Assembly (NCBI RefSeq): GCF_018070025.1
Contig: NZ_JAGPYQ010000001.1
Location: forward strand, 4,154,001 to 4,218,000
DNA length: 64,000 nt
Source: Streptomyces liliiviolaceus
Lineage (GTDB): Bacteria > Actinomycetota > Actinomycetes > Streptomycetales > Streptomycetaceae
Reading direction: 5' to 3'
Shown piece by piece: positions 31,401 through 39,661 of the stretch (its first letter is position 1; every line of letters starts with the position of its first letter). The notes below the pieces were generated by a model. It had not been told where the DNA came from and did not search any database. It saw only the letters and a list, made by a program, of their open reading frames with translations. The position numbers were made by a program, and so were the translations under genes.

Positions 31401-32376
31401 GCGCCGCCCGGGTGTTCGCGGCGAGCCGTGCCGGGTCGTGCGAGCCCTCGACGGTCAGCGAGGCACCCATGTTGATGGCGAGCAGATTGACCGTGCCGCC
31501 GATGGTGGTGGTGATGTAGAAGTACGCGTTGTCGGCCGAGCCGACCTGCGAGGCGACGATCACCGGGACGAGGTAGACGACGGCGAGCGAGAACAGCGAG
31601 CCCGTGTAGTCGCCCGCCAGGAACCGTCCGATCTCCCGCAGAGTGGGCGGCTCGGCGCCCTCCGCGGTCTCCTCCACATGCCGGGGGACCAGCCGCCGGA
31701 ACACCAGCCAGCCCAGCGGCAGCACGGACACCGCGATCGCCGCGACCCACGACACGAAGACACCCATGGTCGGGATCGCCGACGCGAACGCCACGAGCAG
31801 CGCGAGCTTCACCGCCGAGAACACGGTGTTGCCGACGGGCACCCACAGCGCGCTGCGCAGCCCGGTCAGTACGCCGTCCTGGAGGGTCAGCACCGACCAG
31901 GCGACGACCGACAGGACGAAACAGAGCCCGATGAGCGGATCGTGCAGGAAGCGGTACGAGGATCCCCAGAGCCCCAGGGTGAGCAGGAAGACGCCCGCGG
32001 CCAGCGCCACGACCACCGAACTGCCCGCGTAGGTACGGAAGATGAGCCGTCCGGTGCCGCGGCCCGCCACCGGGATGAACCGGGCGAGGGCGCCCGTCAG
32101 CGTCACCGCGGTGAGGCCCGCGAGGAGTTTCATCGCGGCGATCGCGGCGGAGCCCTGCCCGACCGCCGACTCGGAGTAGTACCGGGCGGCGGCCAGCCAG
32201 AAGCCGAGCCCGAGGACGGCCGAGATACCGGTGTTCAGCATCAGGGCGTAGGCGTTCCGGAACAGCTGGCTGCCTCCGGACGACGGACCCAGCCGGGGCA
32301 GGCGCAGGCGCCGCCCGGACCGCTCGGGTGGATCGGGCGCGGGGGTGTCGGCTTCGGCCGTGGTCGTGTCAGACAC
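28417..32376 (-). CDS. Wzx-like polysaccharide flippase fused to a membrane glycosyltransferase/ligase-like domain
   Basis: 1319 residues from GTG 32376, which overlaps the deacetylase stop. Residues about 40-460 are a MATE/Wzx-type flippase with about 12-14 helices (LMLNTGISAVLGLGFWLAAARYYSESAVGQGS, SADNAYFYITTTIGGTVNLLAINMG). A Pro/Asp-rich cytoplasmic linker of about 180 residues follows, then a second membrane half (about 660-1319) with 10 or more helices, large loops (FSPQGFTYLLYLVFVAILLVWF, VSVWIGFLAEPYWSGHFGELFGG) and a C-terminal helix, resembling GT-C transferases or ligases. The fusion would couple export of lipid-linked units to polymerisation. The second half's activity is inferred. 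Confidence 0.8.
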   Translation of the reverse strand: MSDTTTAEADTPAPDPPERSGRRLRLPRLGPSSGGSQLFRNAYALMLNTGISAVLGLGFWLAAARYYSESAVGQGSAAIAAMKLLAGLTAVTLTGALARFIPVAGRGTGRLIFRTYAGSSVVVALAAGVFLLTLGLWGSSYRFLHDPLIGLCFVLSVVAWSVLTLQDGVLTGLRSALWVPVGNTVFSAVKLALLVAFASAIPTMGVFVSWVAAIAVSVLPLGWLVFRRLVPRHVEETAEGAEPPTLREIGRFLAGDYTGSLFSLAVVYLVPVIVASQVGSADNAYFYITTTIGGTVNLLAINMGASLTVEGSHDPARLAANTRAALRRMARIMLPVAGVLFFGAPWILGVFGQGYADAATPLLRWFAVGAVLRVVMETYFAVLRAQSRTAGLAWLQGLLCVLVLGLTVILLPRMGLTGAGVAEISSLAVIVLLAAPRLYRIVMTAQPGEAAGDAASDGDLADLGAGKVRGPEQDGPRTDGPGKDGPRKVEPRKGRGPAWAQRLDTDTLALGVQLDFDHLERRPDVRPGPGTPPAGTPAVDRPGRPSGPRPDHRPTWALRTPQTPPPRLPSSRLDLGLPVERREPGSETSLSPSEIEVDAPFDPPVGGVPEEPEGVRGALASGTGGASGAVREADGPEPPEPPVVGWQRLRPTRLGVLLGSLLTAALVLYWVPASELGERDLDRMGGLGLISVLPTATLVGAGLLVLVFASLLWLGREHKALLMVTLLATVVSLHALPAVIETEPRFATAWQHLGFIDYIDRTGSAVPDLDARWSWPGFFAAAAFLSKACGVDDLTEVIRWWPTAMQLLYLAPLFLLVRHMRASWRAQWTGIWIFVLSGWVGQDYFSPQGFTYLLYLVFVAILLVWFRAPRVLWTRMRPGELEVEPTGRRERAVLLVVLIGLFMATVPAHQLTPFVMLGVLAVLVLVGRCELRGLPILFAVVVSVWIGFLAEPYWSGHFGELFGGVGGVGDNVSSSVSGRIGEGSSSHKLVLYARVALAGGVLALACWGWWRRRDHKYRERSLLVLTFVPFLGFGLQSYGGEMALRVFMFALPGAALLAGLALFPRTGVTADERDKDRVSLAPLAALMAGLVLMGGFLVARWGNEPFERIRPGEVAAMEYVYAHDKPTTRVLWLSNDTVNNVTPAMPWGTRDMEKVNYVPTLAPADPVLVSSLVKSLKDAGPNSYLMINRSQVTYLQLDIGYSKTYEYRLIRNLDARQELRKVFVNEDVSLYALRQQPSGKVAKADPGPIGPQVTWTPWSVVGALAAVALIALLATREVVRVAARPSVRQHLWLQATFWFSLPLLALLLASLIQRFLTMA

Positions 32377-33178
32377 GGGAACGGATGGCCTTCCGGCGAA
32401 CCTGTCGTGCTCTGCGGACCATGGAGTACCCCTTGGTGAGGGCACGGTCCCTGGCGAAGACACGGGTGAGCGCGCGGCCCTCGACGAGCCGCTCGAACTC
32501 CCCGATCCCGGTGCTGCGGCGCACGGTGACCCGCCGCAGCGCGTACGGTCCCTGGCGGCGGCGCGCGAGAGCGTTGCCCACGGCGAGCGACTGGGTGAAG
32601 CCCGCCTCGCGCACGGCCCGGCGCACCCGGCGGCTGGAGTAGCCGTACGGGTACGCGAACGACGCCGGGAGCACGCCCAGTTCGGCGGCGATGATCTCCC
32701 GGCAGTGCCGCAGTTCGTAGCGCAGGGCGTCGTCGGGCAGCTGGTCCAGCTGCGGATGTGTATGGCTGTGGCCGCCGATCTCGACGCCGGAGGCGGCCAG
32801 TTCGCGCACCTGGTCCCAGTCGAGCATGACGTCGAGGCCGCCCCCGGTGTCGTACTCCCCGCGCAGCCAGCCCGTCGACACGAACAGCGTGGCCGCGAAG
32901 CCGTGCCGGGAGAGCACGGGCAGCGCGTGCCGGTGCACGCCCTCGTAGCCGTCGTCGAAGGTGATCAGCACGGGGCGTTCCGGCAGCGGTGTCGCCTCGC
33001 GCCAACTCCCGGCGAGCGACGCGGTGTCGACCGGGGTGAAGCCCGAGCCGCGCAGCAGCGCCATCTGTTCGGCGAACGCCTCGGGTGTCACGGACAGCGT
33101 GCGGGTGGCGTCGTTCGGCGCCTTCGCCACCGCGTGGTACATGAGGATCGGCACGCGTGGCTCGGGTGATCCACTCAT
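32369..33178 (-). CDS. Polysaccharide deacetylase (NodB/CE4)
   Basis: 269 residues from ATG 33178, overlapping the upstream GT2 stop (ATGA). NodB motifs are complete: VLITFDDGYEG (motif 1, metal Asp), EIGGHSHTHPQLDQL (motif 2, metal His pair), and SFAYPYGYSSRRVRRAVREAGF (motif 3). MYHAVAK at the N-terminus is typical. No signal peptide is visible, so it probably acts on the cytoplasmic side or on lipid-linked units in the exopolysaccharide pathway. Confidence 0.9.
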   Translation of the reverse strand: MSGSPEPRVPILMYHAVAKAPNDATRTLSVTPEAFAEQMALLRGSGFTPVDTASLAGSWREATPLPERPVLITFDDGYEGVHRHALPVLSRHGFAATLFVSTGWLRGEYDTGGGLDVMLDWDQVRELAASGVEIGGHSHTHPQLDQLPDDALRYELRHCREIIAAELGVLPASFAYPYGYSSRRVRRAVREAGFTQSLAVGNALARRRQGPYALRRVTVRRSTGIGEFERLVEGRALTRVFARDRALTKGYSMVRRARQVRRKAIRSRV

Positions 33179-34233
33179 GGTTCGGCCCCCTCGTTCCGCT
33201 CGATTCCGTCGGTCCCCTCGGTCCGGCTGTTCCGCTCGATCGGGAGCGCCGCGAACGTGGTGCCACCCCTGCGCGCCCGGACGCTCCCCAGGGCGTACCC
33301 GCCCGCCGCCGTCACCACCCCGGCGACGATGGCGGCGGCCCGGCCCGCGCCGCCGGGGCGGGCGAGCAGGGCGTCGCGCAGACCGCGCGCGACTCCGGCG
33401 GGCAGGACACGCGTGGTGTAGCGGCGTTCCGACTCAAGTCCCTTGCCCGCGCCGACGCTCCGGGCGACCAGGGCCTTGGACAGACCTTCGGCGTACGTAC
33501 GGGTGCGGAAGTACGCGAAGTGCTCGCGTGCCTCGGGCACCCGGTGGTGGATCACCGCCCGGTCGTCGATCAGCAGGACGGCGTCCGGCCGGGCCCGGGT
33601 GAGCCGGATGCACAGCTCCGTCTCCTCGCAGCCCAGCGGACGTCTGTCGCCGTCGCGCCCGATACCGGTCGCGAAACCGCCCGCCGCGTCGAAGGCGGTA
33701 CGGCGGAACGAGGCGTTGCCGCCGAGCACGTTGCGCACCCGGACCCGGCCGGGCGGCAGACCCTTGTACGTGCAGCCCACCACCCAGTCGAACTCGGCGG
33801 GGAACCAGACGGGCCGGCGGCCCGACGCCCAGATCGGCATCGTCCGGCCGCCGACCGCCATCACCCGCGGATCCGCGTACCCCTCGGCGAAGCGGCGGAG
33901 CCAGTCGCGCTCGGCCACCGCGTCGTCGTCCAGGAAGGCGATCACGTCGCCGCGGGACGCGGCGATCCCGGTGTTGCGGCCCGCGGACAGGCCGCGGGGG
34001 CCCGCGTTGGCGAGCACCCGCACCTCTCCGGTCCCCTTGTGCGCCGCGTGTTCCCGGTACTCCTTGTACTCCCTGGACAGCCGGTCCAGGAGCGCCTGGT
34101 TGTGGTCGACGACCAGCAGGGTCTCCCGTGCGGGCCGGGACTGCGTCCGCACCGAGGCGACCGCCGCGAGGATGTCCTCCCAGCGGTCCTCGGTGTAGAC
34201 GCAGATCACCACTGAGATGTCCAGAGCGTTCAA
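33175..34233 (-). CDS. Family 2 glycosyltransferase
   Basis: 352 residues from TTG 34233, which overlaps the previous stop (TTGA) and has GGGAG upstream. GT-A fold: VVICVYTEDRWEDILAAVASVRTQ, the nucleotide-binding DDD motif in VIAFLDDDAVAERDWL (about 99-103), GGNASFRRTAFDAAGGF and CEETELCIRL (catalytic ED-type motif). A hydrophobic helix near the C-terminus (GRAAAIVAGVVTAAGGYALG) may anchor it to the membrane. Confidence 0.88.
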   Translation of the reverse strand: MNALDISVVICVYTEDRWEDILAAVASVRTQSRPARETLLVVDHNQALLDRLSREYKEYREHAAHKGTGEVRVLANAGPRGLSAGRNTGIAASRGDVIAFLDDDAVAERDWLRRFAEGYADPRVMAVGGRTMPIWASGRRPVWFPAEFDWVVGCTYKGLPPGRVRVRNVLGGNASFRRTAFDAAGGFATGIGRDGDRRPLGCEETELCIRLTRARPDAVLLIDDRAVIHHRVPEAREHFAYFRTRTYAEGLSKALVARSVGAGKGLESERRYTTRVLPAGVARGLRDALLARPGGAGRAAAIVAGVVTAAGGYALGSVRARRGGTTFAALPIERNSRTEGTDGIERNEGAEP

Positions 34234-35273
34234 GACGCTTCTCCCGCACCGGAGTTGAGCGTGACCGCGTGCGGGCGCCGGCGCAGCGACCGCCGGTTGG
34301 AGCGCTCCTTGAGGATCACCTTGAGCACCCGCAGCCCGTCCCGCACGGCCCGCAGATTGCTCGCGCCGTGGATGCGTACGTACTCGTGGCTCGGTATCTC
34401 CTGGACCTTCAGCCCCGCCTTGACCACCCGGATGTTCATCAGGGTCTCCACCTCGAAACCCGTGCAGTCGAGGTCGATCTTGTCCAGGCAGTGCCGCCAG
34501 AAAGCGTTGTATCCGTAGCAGAGATCGGTGTAGCGCGCGCCGAACTTGCGGTTGACGACCGTGCACAGGGCCCAGTTGCCGAGCTTGCGGATCGGTGTCA
34601 TGTCGTCCGTGCCGCCGCCGTTGGCGAACCGCGAACCCTTCGCGAAGTCGGCCCCGGAGACCAGCGCGGAGACGTAACTGACGATCTCGTGACCGTCGGC
34701 CGAGCCGTCCGCGTCGACCATCACGATGATGTCGCCGGTGCACGCCTCGAAACCGGTGATCAGGGCGTCGCCCTTGCCCTTCCCGCGCTGCCCGACGACC
34801 TTGACGTCGGGCCACAGTTCGCGGGCGACCGCCACGGTGTCGTCGGTGGAATTCCCGTCGACGAGCACCACTTCGTGAATCCACCGCGGAAGTGTCTTGA
34901 AGACGAACGGGAGATTCTCCGCCTCGTTCATGGCGGGAATCACGATGCTCACCGGAGGCGCTATGGCCAGGTGAGTTGATATGGGCCGGTACGTGCTGGC
35001 AGCGATCTGATCCTGAATGTGACCTTGAATCTGACCTTGCATCTCATTCTGGAGCTGATCTTTGAGCTGATCTTGTCCCGAATCCGCCGGGCGCAGAAAA
35101 GAAGTCATTGAGTCTGGTCCCTCTCGTCCGGTGGACCGCCCGCCCCTGGGCGGTCCGGTTCTTTGTCCGGTTCGAAAGGGGGGTTTCTCACTTACGGCAT
35201 GCCGAAATAGATCTCCGTCCATGCCGGGTGAGCTGGCATAACTGGCCGACTGTCTGGGTCGGTCTCGCGGCAC
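34230..35273 (-). CDS. Family 2 glycosyltransferase, DPM1/polyprenyl-phosphate type
   Basis: 347 residues. After an unusual Gln/Asp-rich N-terminal extension (QDQLKDQLQNEMQGQIQGHIQDQ) the GT2 domain begins VSIVIPAMNEAENLPFVFKTL, with VDGNSTDDTVAVA, the DxD motif IVMVDADGSADGHEI, KGSRFANGGGTDDMT and a C-terminal RREVKVIL-like segment (RDGLRVLKVILKER). It resembles dolichyl-phosphate sugar transferases that charge lipid carriers. A shorter start near ATG 35106 (MTSFLRPADSGQDQ) is possible. First gene of the ATGA/TTGA-coupled set. Confidence 0.85.
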   Translation of the reverse strand: MPRDRPRQSASYASSPGMDGDLFRHAVSEKPPFRTGQRTGPPRGGRSTGREGPDSMTSFLRPADSGQDQLKDQLQNEMQGQIQGHIQDQIAASTYRPISTHLAIAPPVSIVIPAMNEAENLPFVFKTLPRWIHEVVLVDGNSTDDTVAVARELWPDVKVVGQRGKGKGDALITGFEACTGDIIVMVDADGSADGHEIVSYVSALVSGADFAKGSRFANGGGTDDMTPIRKLGNWALCTVVNRKFGARYTDLCYGYNAFWRHCLDKIDLDCTGFEVETLMNIRVVKAGLKVQEIPSHEYVRIHGASNLRAVRDGLRVLKVILKERSNRRSLRRRPHAVTLNSGAGEAS

Positions 35274-35475
35274 GGCCCGGCAGCCTTGCGGTCACCGAGC
35301 ACGGCACCCCCCTACCGCGCCCCGCGCCGGGCCCTCGTCGCGATCTTGAGCCCTCCCCTAGATCGCATATGCGCTGATGGACCGATGCGGGTGAGATGTA
35401 CGACGGTATTGATGATTGAGACGCTATGGCAAGACCTGGAACATGGCCTCACGTTTTTGTTGGTTTGGCCGTTAC
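35274..35475. other. Gap upstream of the GT2 operon
   Basis: 202 bases, partly AT-rich (35395-35475), between the FemAB-like gene and the GT2 gene on the same strand. It contains CGCATATGCG (35365-35374), a perfect 10-bp palindrome. No clear promoter consensus could be fixed. Confidence 0.35.
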
Positions 35476-36570
35476 TCAACCGCCCGAACGGATCTTCCCC
35501 ATCCGTTTGAGCATTTTGTCGGCCGGCTCGAACAACTCCGGCCTCCCCAGCACCGCATTGCGCAGAGCGCGGACGGGGGCGCGTCGCGCCCGGTGTCCGA
35601 ACGCCACGGGATGGCGGCGCGCAACCCACCCTTCGGACACGGTGAGTTCCCGTGTCTTGAGGGAGTCCTTGTATTCCTTCTGGCCCCTGCCGAGATCCAG
35701 ATAGGCGATGCCGTCGGCGGCGGCCGCCTCGGCCATGCGTAAATGCAGGATCAGACCGGGGGAGTATTTCGAGAACGCCGGATCGTACGCGGGGAACCAG
35801 CACGCCAGCACCCGTTCGGAACGCAGTCCGAAGTGCGCGGCGATCGGCCGGCCGTCGGCGTAGAGCACCGACAGGAGCCCGGCGAACGACTCGGAACGGC
35901 TGTGGAAGAGCTGCTGTGCCAGCCGGGCGATCCAGTCCTGCGCGAAGCGGTCGCTGCGCCCGGTCCTGCGGTACTGCGCCGACTTCCAGCGCATCAACGT
36001 GCCCAGCGCCTCGGGGTCGCGCTCGTCGTGCACGTACCGCACGTCCGCGTGGTCGCGGCCCAGCTTGCGCTCCTTGGCGAGCGTGGTCCGGGTGAACTTG
36101 GGTGACTGGGAGCGCAGTTGGGTCAGATACGCCTCGTACCCTCGGTCGACGTCGATGACCGGGGACGGGAAGGCGCCGGAGGCTCCGGCCTCGAACGGTG
36201 CCTGGCCCTGGGCCAGATGGTCGAACTCCCACACGGAGAGGCCGCAGGCCCTCAGCAGTTGGCGGGCGTCCCAGGTGAAACCGGGGCGGTGGACCAGCCC
36301 CTGACAGTCCGAGATGCCCAGTCCGATCGCCCGGCCGACGCCCGCGGCGGTGGTGTGGAAGGGGAAGAACGCGGCGGGTTCGCCGTTCTCCCTGATGACC
36401 GCGATCCGTACGCCGCGCCGGCAGCGGCCCACGGCCAGTGTGAACTCCGGGGACAGGAACGGGTTCGCGAGTTCCGGGGTGTCGTGCAGATGGGCCTTCG
36501 ACTGGAAGGCCGTCCACGCCGACCGGTCGGCGGAGGTCAGTTCGCCGGGGCGGTACACGCTGATGTCCAT
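35476..36570 (-). CDS. FemAB-like/GNAT acyltransferase of exopolysaccharide cluster
   Basis: 364 residues from ATG 36570 (MDISVYRPGELTSADRSAW); three upstream in-frame GTGs at 36579, 36588 and 36597 lie within a GACGTG repeat and could also start. The core contains FLSPEFTLAVGRCRRGVRIAVIRENGEPAAFFPFH, ADGRPIAAHFGLRSERVLACWFPAYDPAFSKYSPGLILHLRMAEAAAADGIAYLDLGRGQKEYK, characteristic of BcsL/CelD/FemAB-like GNATs found in cellulose and other exopolysaccharide loci. The acyl or amino-acyl donor is unknown. Confidence 0.83.
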   Translation of the reverse strand: MDISVYRPGELTSADRSAWTAFQSKAHLHDTPELANPFLSPEFTLAVGRCRRGVRIAVIRENGEPAAFFPFHTTAAGVGRAIGLGISDCQGLVHRPGFTWDARQLLRACGLSVWEFDHLAQGQAPFEAGASGAFPSPVIDVDRGYEAYLTQLRSQSPKFTRTTLAKERKLGRDHADVRYVHDERDPEALGTLMRWKSAQYRRTGRSDRFAQDWIARLAQQLFHSRSESFAGLLSVLYADGRPIAAHFGLRSERVLACWFPAYDPAFSKYSPGLILHLRMAEAAAADGIAYLDLGRGQKEYKDSLKTRELTVSEGWVARRHPVAFGHRARRAPVRALRNAVLGRPELFEPADKMLKRMGKIRSGG

Positions 36571-36598
36571 GTCATCCACGTCGTCCACGTCGTCCACG

Positions 36599-37045
36599 TC
36601 AGGAAACCCGTCTTCTCGCCGTACGGCCGCGCAGCCGCCGTACCAGGACCAGCAGGAGAATGAGGGAACTGAGTGCGGCCACGGCCGCGATTCCGCCCGG
36701 GACCGACCACCGGTGCACGGCGAGCATGCCCTGGGCGACCAGGAGATTGACAGCTACCGCTGCCGACAAGGACGCCAGGACGCGGCCCACCGGTTCCAGG
36801 TTCCGCAGGGCGATCGCCACGGCGGCGGCGGGGGCGGCGAGCAGGAAGAAGAGTGTGAGGGGGGCGCGCAGGGGGGAGTCGATGTCGGCGAGGGCCAGGA
36901 CGGCGCCCACGCCGGCGATCGTGGTGGCCGCTCCCGCGAGCAGGGGGAGCAGGTCCCTTGCCGGGGTCCGCGCCTGCCGTAACCGCTCGTCGCCGTCCTG
37001 GTCGGGCGGGTCCGATGATGATGACTTGATACCTATGGTCTGCAT
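36599..37045 (-). CDS. Small integral membrane protein
   Basis: 148 residues from ATG 37045. Four hydrophobic helices: LLPLLAGAATTIAGVGAVLALA, LTLFFLLAAPAAAVAIAL, VLASLSAAVAVNLLVAQGML and IAAVAALSSLILLLVLVRRL; a basic C-terminal tail RRLRGRTARRRVS. No known domain. It immediately precedes the FemAB-like gene (stop 36599), so it is probably part of the exopolysaccharide operon. Confidence 0.75.
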   Translation of the reverse strand: MQTIGIKSSSSDPPDQDGDERLRQARTPARDLLPLLAGAATTIAGVGAVLALADIDSPLRAPLTLFFLLAAPAAAVAIALRNLEPVGRVLASLSAAVAVNLLVAQGMLAVHRWSVPGGIAAVAALSSLILLLVLVRRLRGRTARRRVS

Positions 37046-37180
37046 GGGCGACTTGCCCCCTGAAGCGCCGGATGTCGGGCTTCAATGTCGCGCAGCTGTC
37101 GGGGAGCAGTCAAGCCCTGTGGCGGCTGCCGGCGCGTGAAGGGGGGTTGTCGTTCGCCTGCGGGCCGGTGGGGGCTGGTC

Positions 37181-37200
37181 GCGCAGTTCCCCGCGCCCCT
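37181..37200 (+). repeat. Streptomyces-type intergenic GC repeat, copy 4
   Basis: Exact GCGCAGTTCCCCGCGCCCCT, followed by AAAGACCAAAAGACT and a large hairpin made of two opposed copies. Confidence 0.85.
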
Positions 37201-37215
37201 AAAGACCAAAAGACT

Positions 37216-37265
37216 GCGCCGTTCCCCGCGCCCCTTCAGGGGCGCGGGGAACGGCGCGATCTTTT
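37216..37265. terminator. 20-bp hairpin built from opposed GC repeats
   Basis: GCGCCGTTCCCCGCGCCCCT at 37216-37235 pairs perfectly with 37238-37257 across a two-base gap, followed by GATCTTTTT. Lying 3' of the subtilase gene, it is a very stable, probably bidirectional terminator. Confidence 0.85.
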
Positions 37266-37274
37266 TGTGACGGG

Positions 37275-38483
37275 TTACGGGACTATCTTCAGGAGGCGGT
37301 TGGGGGAGCCTGTGCCGGGGGACGTGACCTTTCCGGTGGTGGCGCCGTTCGTCAGGGCCGTGGCGACCTGGGCAGGAGTCGCCGAGGTGTGACCGGCCAG
37401 GTACACCGCCGCCGCGCCCGCGACATGCGGCGTGGCCATCGACGTACCCGAGATCGTGTTCGTCGCGCTGTCACTCGTGTTCCAGCCCGCCGTGATCGAC
37501 GACCCGGGCGCGAAGATGTCCAGCACGGAACCGTAGTTCGAGTAGCTGGCCTTCGCGTCCGTGCTGGTGGTCGCGCCCACGGTGATCGCCGCCGCGACCC
37601 GCGCCGGCGAGTACGACGAGGCGTTGGCGCTGCTGTTGCCCGCCGCCACCGCGTAGGTCACCCCGCTCGCGATGGAGTTGGACACCGCGGCGTCCAGCGT
37701 CGAGGAGGCGCCGCCGCCGAGCGACAGGTTGGCGACCGAGGGACCGCTGTGGTTCGCGGTCACCCAGTTGATGCCGGCGATGACACCCGCCGTGGTGCCG
37801 GAGCCGGCGTTGTCGAGCACGCGGACCGCCACGATGTTCGCCTTCTTGGCGATGCCGTAGGTCGAGCCCGCGATGGTCGTGGCGACGTGCGTGCCGTGAC
37901 CGTTGCCGTCCGAGGCGACGGTGTCGCCGTCCACGGCGTCGTAGCCGTAGCTGGCCCGCCCGCTGATCTGCGAGTGCGTGATGCGTACGCCGGTGTCGAT
38001 GACGTACGCCGTCACCCCGCTGCCCGCCGAGTCCGGGTAGGTGTACGTGCCGGACAGCGGCAGCGACGCCTGGTCGGAGCGGTCGAGGCCCCAGGGCGCG
38101 TTGGACTGGGTGGTGTCGCTCGCGCGCACGATCTGGTTCTGCTCGACCGTCGCCACCGACGGGTCGGCGGCGAGTCTGCGGGCCTCGGCCGCGGAGAGGT
38201 TCGCCGAGTAGCCGTTCAGCGCGGCGCCGAACGTCTTCGCGACGGTGCCGCCGTACCCCTTGATGAGGCTCTTGCCCTGGGCCGACGAGGCCTTGAAGCC
38301 GGCGCCCTTCTTGAGCGTGACGATGTAGCTGTCCTTGACGGCGGTGGGGGAGTCGGCCGCCAGGACCCGGCCCTCGGCCGGTGCGGCCTGGGCGGGCAGG
38401 GCGGTGACGGCGCCGAGCAGGGCGGCGGTCACCACGGAGGTCGCCGCGGCGATCCGGATCTTCTTGCTACGCAGCTGTGCCAT
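37275..38483 (-). CDS. Secreted S8 subtilisin-family serine protease
   Basis: 402-residue preproprotein from ATG 38483 (GAGGAGG upstream). Signal peptide about 1-33 (ALPAQA), I9 propeptide about 45-122 (SYIVTLKKGAGF ... VATVEQNQIV), then a proteinase-K-type catalytic domain: Asp in YVIDTGVRI, His in GNGHGTHVATT, oxyanion Asn in AVAAGNSSA, Ser in SGTSMATPHVAG. It resembles extracellular alkaline proteases of Streptomyces. A single-gene unit with a hairpin downstream. Confidence 0.93.
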   Translation of the reverse strand: MAQLRSKKIRIAAATSVVTAALLGAVTALPAQAAPAEGRVLAADSPTAVKDSYIVTLKKGAGFKASSAQGKSLIKGYGGTVAKTFGAALNGYSANLSAAEARRLAADPSVATVEQNQIVRASDTTQSNAPWGLDRSDQASLPLSGTYTYPDSAGSGVTAYVIDTGVRITHSQISGRASYGYDAVDGDTVASDGNGHGTHVATTIAGSTYGIAKKANIVAVRVLDNAGSGTTAGVIAGINWVTANHSGPSVANLSLGGGASSTLDAAVSNSIASGVTYAVAAGNSSANASSYSPARVAAAITVGATTSTDAKASYSNYGSVLDIFAPGSSITAGWNTSDSATNTISGTSMATPHVAGAAAVYLAGHTSATPAQVATALTNGATTGKVTSPGTGSPNRLLKIVP

Positions 38484-38800
38484 TACGAGGGATTCCTCCT
38501 CATAGGCGGCGCGCGCCTGGGATGGGGCGCGCGTCTGTGGGGGGTGCGCACGTGATTGCGCGCACAGCCAGGAGCGTCGCGTTCCGCTACTGGTCGAGAC
38601 ATCAGCGTGATCGGTCTACGGGCGTAGCTCAAGGGAGTTGAGGGTATGTCACATGTCTGTCATGAGCACGCAATCGAACGTGTGGTGAACGTCAGGAAGA
38701 ACTACCTGCCTGACCTGAAAAGTCTTGGCATGAACGCTTCCTGACGACACGTGCGGCTGGTACCAAAGTCACGGCAGAGATCCTGCTAAAGGGAGGTTCC
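38484..38800. other. Divergent regulatory region between protease and esterase genes
   Basis: 317 bases without a gene. It holds the protease ribosome binding site, an imperfect inverted repeat GTGCGCA/TGCGCGCAC near 38547-38568, an AT-richer middle (38585-38760) and the esterase site GGGAGG at 38791. Promoters for both secreted enzymes must lie here; I could not assign a sigma factor. Confidence 0.4.
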
Positions 38801-39610
38801 ATGAGACGTTCCCGACTTACGGCATACGTGACCTCGCTTCTCCTCGCCGCCGCCGTCGCCCTCACCGGGGCAGCGACGGCCGAGGCGTCCCAACAAGCCG
38901 CCGCCACGGGCTATGTGGCCCTCGGCGACTCCTACTCCTCCGGCGTCGGCGCGGGCAGCTACATCAGCTCCAGCGGCGACTGCAAGCGCAGCACGAAGGC
39001 CTACCCCTACCTCTGGGCGGCCGCGCATTCACCCTCGTCCTTCGACTTCACCGCTTGCTCGGGCGCCCGTACGGGTGATGTTCTGGCGAATCAGCTGGGC
39101 CCGCTCAACTCCTCCACCGGCGTCGTCTCGATCTCCGTCGGCGGCAACGACGCCGGGTTCGCCGACGTCATGACGACCTGCGTCCTGCAGTCCGACAGCG
39201 CCTGCGTCGCCCGCGTCAACCAGGCGAAGGCGTACGTCGACTCGACACTCCCCGGCAAGCTCGACTCGGTCTACTCGGCGATCAGCGCCAAGGCCCCGGC
39301 GGCCCAGGTCGTCGTCCTGGGCTACCCCCGCTTCTACAAGCTGAGCGGCAGCTGCCTGGCCGGTCTCTCCGAGACGGAACGGGCCGCCATCAACGGCGCC
39401 GCCGACTACCTGGACAGCGCCATCGCCAAGCGCGCCGCCGACCACGGCTTCACGTTCGGCGACGTACGCCCCACGTTCACGAACCACGAGATCTGCTCCG
39501 GCAGCGCCTGGCTGCACAGCGTCAACTGGTTGAACATCGGTGAGTCCTACCACCCGACCGCCGCCGGTCAGTCGGGCGGCTACCTGCCCGTCTTCACCGC
39601 CGCCGCCTGA
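38801..39610 (+). CDS. Secreted SGNH/GDSL esterase-lipase
   Basis: 269 residues from ATG 38801. Signal peptide about 1-30 (ATAEAS). SGNH blocks: I VALGDSYSSGVG (nucleophile Ser near 45), II TGDVL with the Gly, III SVGGNDAGF (Asn oxyanion), V SYHPTAAGQ (catalytic His, with the Ser/Asp upstream). Six Cys suggest three disulfides, as in known Streptomyces SGNH lipases. Monocistronic. Confidence 0.92.
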   Translation: MRRSRLTAYVTSLLLAAAVALTGAATAEASQQAAATGYVALGDSYSSGVGAGSYISSSGDCKRSTKAYPYLWAAAHSPSSFDFTACSGARTGDVLANQLGPLNSSTGVVSISVGGNDAGFADVMTTCVLQSDSACVARVNQAKAYVDSTLPGKLDSVYSAISAKAPAAQVVVLGYPRFYKLSGSCLAGLSETERAAINGAADYLDSAIAKRAADHGFTFGDVRPTFTNHEICSGSAWLHSVNWLNIGESYHPTAAGQSGGYLPVFTAAA

Positions 39611-39661
39611 CCGATTCCGCCACCTGACCGATTCCGCGGGCCTGATCCACCCGCGGCCTGC

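Noticed and set aside
27914-31846. 1310-codon open frame on the minus strand overlapping the flippase fusion
   Set aside because: It is in another frame of the same strand as the real gene, Arg/Gly/Ala-rich, with no domain; a GC-bias shadow.
29920-32439. 839-codon plus-strand frame opposite the flippase fusion
   Set aside because: His/Gln/Arg/Gly-rich antisense shadow; the minus strand has clear membrane protein patterns.
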